A stretch of 64,000 nt of DNA from Chelydra serpentina (taxonomy: Eukaryota > Chordata > Testudines > Chelydridae). The notes below the pieces were generated by a model, which worked only from the letters and a program-made list of their open reading frames with translations, was not told where the DNA came from and made no database searches. The first letter of the stretch is position 1, and each line of letters starts with the position of its first letter. Location: assembly GCA_037349315.1 (NCBI GenBank), contig JBAIAC010000007.1, positions 50,121,001-50,185,000 on the forward strand, written 5' to 3'. Shown piece by piece: positions 57,541-64,000 of this stretch. Both the position numbers and the translations under genes were made by a program.

Positions 57541-58152
57541 GTGAACTATGCTTGAGATGGCTCAAGGCTACTAAAATCTCACAGACCAACGTTGCTATTA
57601 GTCTATGCCAGGTTATGACAAAATCTTCACGCTGTGTGTGAATTTGTCCTGTGTAATTATAAGTCTCAGATGTCAAAGTAAATAAGTTGACTTGTATATA
57701 ATGATTTAATAGAGAAGTATGGTGTTCCTAGTAATACTGCTGCATTCTCAAAAATATGTTTCTAGTAATTTTTATTGGGTCATTAAAAATTTACATTTTT
57801 TCCTCCTCATGGAACACATCAAAACATTCATCCTAGTAGTACATGTACTAAGAACCACAAAGAATAAAAGAAAAATCTTTTGGACATGGCTTAGCAGGTG
57901 TATTTACTATTACTACAGTTCTTAAATGCTCCAGTGTTCATGCATTTGAAGAAACTCAGTACTGTCACTATAACACTGGTTTTGGTTTGAGTTATTCCTT
58001 GTAAATGGAAATGTACCAGTAATTAAAAAGCATGATTACTTGTTTACCTCTTGAGATGAAACATTTTGACTATTGGTATCTCTTATGCCATTTATTCATA
58101 TGTCTGGTTGGAGTAAAATATGATTAAATGACCATGTTCTCTTTGTTTATAG
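57541..58152. other. Intron before exon 14, nothing recognised
   Basis: No gene or repeat recognised. Confidence 0.4.
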
Positions 58153-58231
58153 CCTTACTCTTCCTGAAAAATTGGAGTATTTTGTTAGCAAGTATGCTGA
58201 ACATTCTCATGACAAATGGGCCTGTGACAAG
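58153..58231 (+). CDS. RYR3: RYR3 exon 14 of window
   Basis: This small 79-base exon starts with one base completing an asparagine codon (ttatag acceptor) and ends at gtaggg. It encodes LTLPEKLEYFVSKYAEHSHD and KWACDK. EKLEY---KYAEHSHDKW opens the third RyR repeat (RY3, Pfam RyR repeat), part of the P2 domain at the corner of the channel. CDK is the RYR3 form. Confidence 0.96.
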
Positions 58232-60360
58232 GTAGGGATTATTATAAAATTGACAATTGTCAGAAAAGGACAATTAAAGAACACTGAGGGTTGAATACTG
58301 GAAATGTATCCAGTTTATCAAAGTGATAGGCTTGCCATTCATTAAGTGTGCATTATACCAGAGCAGCACCTTCTTGGAGTATCTACAGAAGTTGGTGGAA
58401 GATATTTTTACATTAATTTGAGAATTGCACTTTTAAAACAGTGTCCGGAAAATCTTTTGGGGGGAGGGGTGAAGCATTGTTCTTTAAACAGAAATGCCAG
58501 TCTCACACAGTTGAAGTTAGCTTTGCTGTTGAGATTTATTTTATGTTGGCTGGAAGCTCTGAAGTCAAATAGGTTCTATTGCAATAGCTTTGAAGTCGAA
58601 GAGTGGACCTGGAAAGCCCAATCTCCTTTATAGTTTTAAAAAACATAGTTAAGCCCCTTCTTCCTCTCTAGATATATGTAAAAAAAGGTATTTTAGGTGT
58701 TCATTCCCTCACAGTTCTCCATGTGTGCCATATCTTTGTGCTGGTTGTCTATTTCAGTGCTTGGCAAGAGTGGAATTTACAGGGAGCTGCAATTGTGGCA
58801 CAAAATGTATGCAAATACCTTTCAGAGTTTTCCTGAAGCTGTCATCTGGGATTTCAGATTCCACTGTCTTTTTTAATGTTCATTTGTGCAAAAATAAAAC
58901 TTAGTCAGGTTCCTGGGTTTTCCATGAAATTATGTTAAATTTGTTAATATTATAGGAGATAAGTAACAAGTTCAGCCCTTTGTTTCCTACTATGAATTTC
59001 AAACCTCTTATTCTGGCAAGGAAAGAAATTGGAAAAACTGAGAGTCTTTTAAACAAGTCTGGCCACATGCACATGCATACACACACTTCATTAAATACAT
59101 TAAATAGTGGTTACGATTGCATAAGGAAAAAGCCCTTAAAAGCAAGAAAATAAGTTTTCCTTCGTTAACTTCCCTTAACAGCCACAATCACAATAACCAC
59201 TCTCACTGACAGAATCTGTACCTCTCTTAGAAACTCACTTGCATCTACAACAGATAAAGAAACACAATCACCTAACTTGAACTAAAATGCAAAAACTTTT
59301 CCTCCACACTCTGCCCTGTCCTCTCCCTTTGTTGCCCTTCAGCATGGGGGAGATCAGAAGGTCATGCCTTTCCTTTACTAATTCTCTCTTCTCCCAATCC
59401 TCCCAAGCTCAGGGAACTTGTTTTTCCAGCCTAAAAGTGGTGCTGGTCTGATATACCTTCTTTGGTTCATTAGACTGGGACTTCTGTATCAGCCAACCAC
59501 AGGTATTGCACCCATTGGTGCCTCAGGAGTGGGGTGGCAACTTGTTTACTGAGACAACATCTCTCCCATCTCCTGATATGTTGGGTGAGGGCAAGGTGGG
59601 GTGCAGTAAGACGTCCCACTGAATCTATCTAAGGAGCTGAGCTAACATGTCTGCTTCTCAGACAGCTTTCTCTTGCACCGTTTGTTGTATGGAATGGAGT
59701 TGCCATCTTTGTGTGGCATCATTCAGTTTAGCAAAGTGGATACTATCTGTTTTCAGAGGCTTGCAACTGAATGCTTCTGGATAAAAAAGGGGGGGTTGTA
59801 GTTCTGATGACAGGGATTTTTAGGTGTAGGGGTCCATTAGATTAGGTGTAAAAGTGTTATAAAAAGTGAGATAGCTCTGCTTATTTAGAAAGTAGGTGAG
59901 TAGTAGAAAGAACTGGTGTGGGTCCATGTCTGCTATAGTTTAGAGGGTTTTTTAAATAGGGAACTACAAACTGTTTAAAGAGACCATGAGAAATCTTGTA
60001 AATCTGAAATTTAGGTCTACTACGTTAATCCTGATTCACATGCCTGCCACTCTTGAGAGGAAGCCTGCACTCAAATTGAGAGTTTCAGTGAATGATGCTT
60101 GCATGCAGAGGGGATGGAGTAAGTGACCTGATGCCAAAATTCATGTAGACAAGCATTCTATATTTGTTGGTTGATAGCCTAGCTGAGATTTTAATGTTCT
60201 TATGTTGTTTAAGACTTTATTTTAGGATTGATTTTTTTTTTCTCTGTGACAGGAGAGTTGAAAAATAAAGCTCTATAATTTAAGGGAAGCAGGACTGAGT
60301 TATATTTTGGGCCTGCCAATCTTCACAGTATGTCTGTTAATGCTTTCTTCAGTTTCTGTT
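58232..60360. other. Intron 14, first part
   Basis: No gene or element recognised in about 2.1 kb. Confidence 0.4.
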
Positions 60361-60660
60361 TATCTACGTCTATACTTACCTCCAGGTTCGGCGGTAAGCA
60401 ATCGATCTTCTGGGATCGATTTATCACGTCTTGTCTAGACACGATAAATCGATCCCGGAAGTGCTCGCCGTCGACACCGGTACTCCTGCTCCGTGAGAGG
60501 AGTACGCAGAGTCGACGGGGGAGCCGGCCTGCCGCATGTGGACCCGCGGTAAGTACCTTTTAGTTCAAACTAAGATACTTCGACTTCAGCTACGTTATTC
60601 ACATAGCTGAAGTTGCGTATCTTAGTTCGAACTGGGGGGTTAGTGTGGACCAGCCCTAAC
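60361..60660. mobile_element. Two-hairpin MITE, copy 2
   Basis: Same family and orientation as 1769-2074. Hairpin 1 is at 60409-60459 (stem TCTGGGATCGATTTATCACG), hairpin 2 at about 60563-60632 (stem with TTCAGCTA and AACTAAGATA). The right end reads TAGTGTGGACCAGCCCTAA. The two copies are diverged but share the GAGTACGCAGAGTCGACGGG / GAGTAAGCGGAGTCAACGGG middle. Confidence 0.75.
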
Positions 60661-61412
60661 TCTGCCCACCTCTGACTTCGTTTGAACCATTAGAATTGCA
60701 ACTGGTTCTCCACCAGTTATTGCCAAAAGTGCTGGAAGTAAATAGCCTCAAGATAATGAACACATATGAAAGGAAATCACCCATTTAAAGACTAGTTAAC
60801 TTTTGATTCTGAAATAAAAAGACACTAGATTGATCTTAGAAGAATATAAAATAAGTAGCAGGAATGAAACTACTGTTGTTTCATTTGAACATTCCATTAA
60901 AGGAATACAGCTCTACCTTTTTAAATATCTGAGAATAAGAGTCACACAAACTTTGATAATAGCTTTTTTTCTGGGCCCACTTGTAGAAGAGGAAAAGGGC
61001 ATCAAAATCTATTTTATATTTAGTCGGTAAAGAATCTGAAGAAATAATCTGAAAATTTCTTTCATTGTTATCTGCTTATATATAAAAAAAGCAGTAACAG
61101 AGGGAAGCAGGATTTAAACAGCTATACATCATAAAAGTCTTAGGGATGAATGGAGAACAATAACCAAGAATAAAAACCACTTTATGTCAAAATAACAAGC
61201 CATGACACAATTAAATTTCCAAAGTCTGTGTTTTAGGGGGTAAGCCTGCGAAATATAGAAGGGACAGGGTATTGGGAATCCCTGGGTAGAGACATTTTCC
61301 AGGTGTAGTGCACAGCTGTATGTCAGATATTAAAATGACTAGTTCATTTGCAATTGTTCATTTACATTATTCATATAAGAAAAAAAGTTTAAAGTGTATT
61401 TTATGTTTTCAG
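60661..61412. other. Intron before exon 15, nothing recognised
   Basis: No gene or repeat recognised. Confidence 0.4.
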
Positions 61413-61502
61413 AGTAATAGTGGATGGAAATATGGTGTTTCACTGGATGAAAATACGAAGACACATCCGTTAATAAGGCCTTTCAAAACATTAACTGAAA
61501 AG
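61413..61502 (+). CDS. RYR3: RYR3 exon 15 of window
   Basis: This exon is thirty codons, phase 0 at both ends, with a tgttttcag acceptor and gtaatg donor. It reads SNSGWKYGVSLDENTKTHPL and IRPFKTLTEK. This is the middle of RY3, where the G-W-YG----E---THP-L-PF--L-EKE pattern is conserved. Its removal would keep frame. Confidence 0.96.
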
Positions 61503-62441
61503 GTAATGAAGGAAAGCTTATAGTTCTTTCTAGCATAAACCAGCATGGTTCTAGCATAATTTTAGTTAATCCTTTTTAACAAGCACATGAAATAGAGAGA
61601 AGAGGTGGGGAGAGCCAAATCATATTGTATTTCAGTTAATGACAAGAATTGTAGGTTAGATCAACCATTTGCTTTGTAATCTATGCAAGAAGCCTGGATT
61701 TGAAAGGATATTTAATCACTTCTTACACAATGTATTTACTTTATAAACATGCCATATCCTGTACTTATTGATATATGGTAACTACTTCTAAGAGTTGGAT
61801 AATGAAACATTCAAATTTTCTTTATGCCATAACGTTTTAGGACAAAAGACCTTTACTTCTCATAAAGCCAGCAAGATACATTCCCTGCCAATAAAATTTA
61901 GTAGTGTTTGTATTTGCATCAAGGGGAGAATAGACCATTATGTTTTACATTGATACTATCTGTGAATCAAAAGTTGGTGGAAGAAGGGACTCTTGTGCTG
62001 ACAAACTCAAATGTGCACCATGTAGCAATTTAATTGCAATAATAGCACCCTGGATTGGTGGATATTTTGTGGTAGAAGTACAGTACTATACATTTTCCTG
62101 TTTGGTCAAAAAGACCAGTAAATAGTTTGTAAGCAGCTGCAAAATATAAATACCATGGTATGTTGCTTCAATGTTCATTTGTATGCTGTGCTTAGTTTCT
62201 AATGCATTGTACCATGTCCTAGTAATAAATGTCCGAAGGGAAAGAAGTAAGCAATATGACTATTTCTAAAACTACTTGAAACAAAGAGCCAAATCCTGTC
62301 TTCAGTTATACCTATGCAACATATATTGATTTTAATTGGGCTTGCCCAGGTGTAATTGAGGGCAGTATATTTCTCCATAGGCTTTTGCTAGTTGCATGTG
62401 AAACACTATATAATTATCCACTCATTTGTTTTTCTTTAAAG
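61503..62441. other. Intron 15, nothing firmly recognised
   Basis: A weak short palindromic old repeat lies near 62283-62365. Otherwise unassigned. Confidence 0.4.
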
Positions 62442-62588
62442 GAAAAGGAAATTTATCGTTGGCCTGCCAGAGAATCGCTTAAAACCATGTTAGCCATGGG
62501 ATGGAGTCTAGAAAGGACCAAGGAAGGAGAAGCAATGGTACAGCAGCGTGAAAATGAAAAGCTCCGCAGCATATCACAGTCTAGCCAA
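62442..62588 (+). CDS. RYR3: RYR3 exon 16 of window
   Basis: This 147-base exon (49 codons, phase 0) has a tttaaag acceptor and gtaagg donor. It codes EKEIYRWPARESLKTMLAMG, WSLERTKEGEAMVQQRENEK and LRSISQSSQ. The first half completes an RY3 block. The end is the phosphorylation loop: the serine in SISQ aligns with RyR2 Ser2808, but the basic R-R-x-S motif of RyR2 is R-S-I-S here, a weaker PKA-type context. The next exon is beyond the right edge. Confidence 0.96.
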
Positions 62589-63720
62589 GTAAGGCAAAAC
62601 TGCTTAAAACCACAGAAATCGATCAATTCACTTGTTTACAGAGAATTGACCCTAAAATTGTATCATTTAAAAAGAAACTGCCATGCTTAGCTTATTAGTA
62701 TTACTGTCATTGTGGGTATCGTAACAGCTCCAAGAGGCCTCAGGTGAGATCAGAGACCCGATGCTGTAAAAATATATAGTATCTCATGAAACAGTGTCTT
62801 GATAAATTTTATATCATGTCTTGGTGGGGTATTCTTGGAAATAAAGTTATTTTTTAAAGATTGGGGAAACTGGGATAAAACTGTTATTACAAGGGAATGG
62901 AGCTTTCATATAAGGAGGCTTGTAGTAGGTGATAAGGAACTGAGATTAGAAGTGGCTAGTATGGTTCTGTTTGCTGAAACCTAATTAGTTACACATTAAA
63001 ACAACTACCATAGATATTATCTGCAGTCACATACCATAGTGATAGATGTCTTATAATTGCAAATAACAATTATAACTAAAGTGTGTTGAAAGGGCTGACC
63101 AAAATAAAAAAGATAAGCGTGACAGGCATTACAAACCCTTTCAGACCCCAAAGGAGGATCCTTATGGCTCTGAAGCATTCTATCCCAGCTTCCCTAATAA
63201 ACTGAGGTGGCATCAACCTAATCACTGGGACAACAGAGCGTTAGGTGAAGGCAGGACCCAGGGAAGTTCCTTGCATGGCTCAGGAAACTTGAAAGATAGC
63301 TCCTGAATCCCTTTGGAAGCTGATTCCCTATAACAAAGACAGGTGGGCTGCACTGCTAAATAAAAGATGAGCCTATAAAGAGAAGGCAGTCTCTGAAGAA
63401 AGAATGCCCTCAGAAACAACCTCCCTCTATTTCCTTGGGAATCTAGTTGGAGAAACTTGGGAATCAAGCCTTTTTTATATTCAGCCTAGAGGCACTAGGT
63501 GGGGTATTTGAAACCTGTTGTATTAAACAACATTAAGTTAATGAAACCTAATGATTGAGATCTCTCTGAGAGGTTTTTGTTTCTCTTGTTTAAGCAAAAG
63601 GGCCTCTAGTACTTTGTGGTAGGGACCTGGAAGTGGGCCATGACCATGTGAAATACATGAATATTGAAGTCTAATCCCTTTATTTTGTAGATCTTTGTGC
63701 TATCTTATTTTAACGGTTGC
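62589..63720. other. Intron after last exon, nothing recognised
   Basis: About 63120-63660 has mixed composition and may be an old element, but no family is recognised. Confidence 0.35.
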
Positions 63721-64000
63721 ATCTCACTTTTTCCGTCTGTGGAGGGTGAAAGTCCCAGTTGACCAGTCTGTATTCCACCCTGGTCCTGCGGCCTGCCAGG
63801 GATATCGGTTGGCAGCTCCTTCATGGAGCACCCCCTACCCCCAACTCTTGCCCCTTTTTCAGTGTGAGAGACACCCTGGCACACATTTACATCGAGTGCG
63901 CCAGGTTCCGGCCCCTTTTCTGGCTCCTCCAGAACCTTCTCCTCAGGTTCTGGCTGCACTTCTCCCCGCACCTCCTGATATTTGCACATCTCATCCATGG
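63721..64000 (+). mobile_element. LINE ORF C-terminal fragment, cut by window edge
   Basis: The plus strand, with one probable frameshift, reads TLAHIYIECARFRPLFWLLQ and NLLLRFWLHFSPHLLIFAH near 63872-63995. Upstream CQ/CE residues suggest the C-terminal zinc-knuckle region of a non-LTR retrotransposon. The clade is unsure. The 97-codon minus-strand frame here is a shadow. Confidence 0.6.

Larger units (their letters stand above)
6615..62588 (+). other. RYR3: RYR3 gene, central part (16 exons)
   Basis: This span holds sixteen in-phase exons of a ryanodine receptor, the very large homotetrameric calcium-release channel of the endoplasmic/sarcoplasmic reticulum. Joined, they give about 757 codons without a stop. 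RYR3 is preferred over RYR1 and RYR2 because isoform-specific stretches fit remembered RYR3 protein, for example [27 protein letters not shown] and DPKPINT. By the known layout of the family the segment matches roughly residues 2030-2815 of RyR2 numbering: the handle end, helical domain 1 and the start of the RY3/RY4 repeat. The piece is cytoplasmic, with no membrane segment. The pore, the N-terminal domain and both gene ends are outside the window. The isoform call rests on recall, not on a search. Confidence 0.95.

Noticed and set aside
63705..63998. Minus-strand 97-codon frame at the right edge
   Set aside because: Antisense shadow of a LINE C-terminal fragment readable on the plus strand.

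Overview
The window is a vertebrate nuclear genomic segment. It carries sixteen consecutive plus-strand exons of one gene, the ryanodine receptor 3 gene RYR3, spread over about 56 kb (first exon 6615, last 62588). The exons total 2273 coding bases (about 757 codons). Every junction has an AG acceptor and GT donor, the phases match throughout, and no stop or frameshift is seen, so this looks like a working gene. The encoded part corresponds to the middle of the channel: the end of the handle region, the helical domain 1 / bridging solenoid (including the second RIH-type region), and the start of the RY3/RY4 repeat with its phosphorylation loop. Exons before and after this set lie outside the window.

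The rest is intron filled with transposable elements. CR1 LINEs, MIR-type SINEs, a Penelope-like fragment, several hAT-type elements with exact 8-bp target duplications, hairpin-forming MITEs and two DIRS-type tyrosine-recombinase retroelements together suggest a sauropsid, most likely a turtle (a crocodilian is the main alternative). The species cannot be proved from the sequence.

Layout: 1-6614 is upstream intron with a GC-rich hAT-like MITE, a CR1 tail, a two-hairpin MITE and an unusual palindromic hAT (4509-6161). 6615-9076 holds the first two exons. 9077-17068 is a repeat-rich intron with two hAT elements (10340-10832, 13710-14612). 17069-18316 holds two exons. 18317-23779 has a hairpin, a purine-rich minisatellite, a hAT split by a CR1 (20364-21554) and another hAT (22311-23141). 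One exon is at 23780-23915. A first DIRS copy (28815-32590) and a second (34411-39498) flank the exon at 33072-33252. 40043-62588 holds the last ten exons at closer spacing, with a nested repeat cluster at 55488-57131. A LINE open-reading-frame fragment runs off the right edge.

No prokaryote-like operon, CRISPR array, rRNA or functional tRNA gene was seen. I found no clear evidence of a new functional system. The observations most worth a second look are the fold-back hAT, the paired reverse-transcriptase-less DIRS copies around one exon, two NAGNAG splice acceptors, and a CpG-retaining island of unknown origin near 57.3-57.5 kb.
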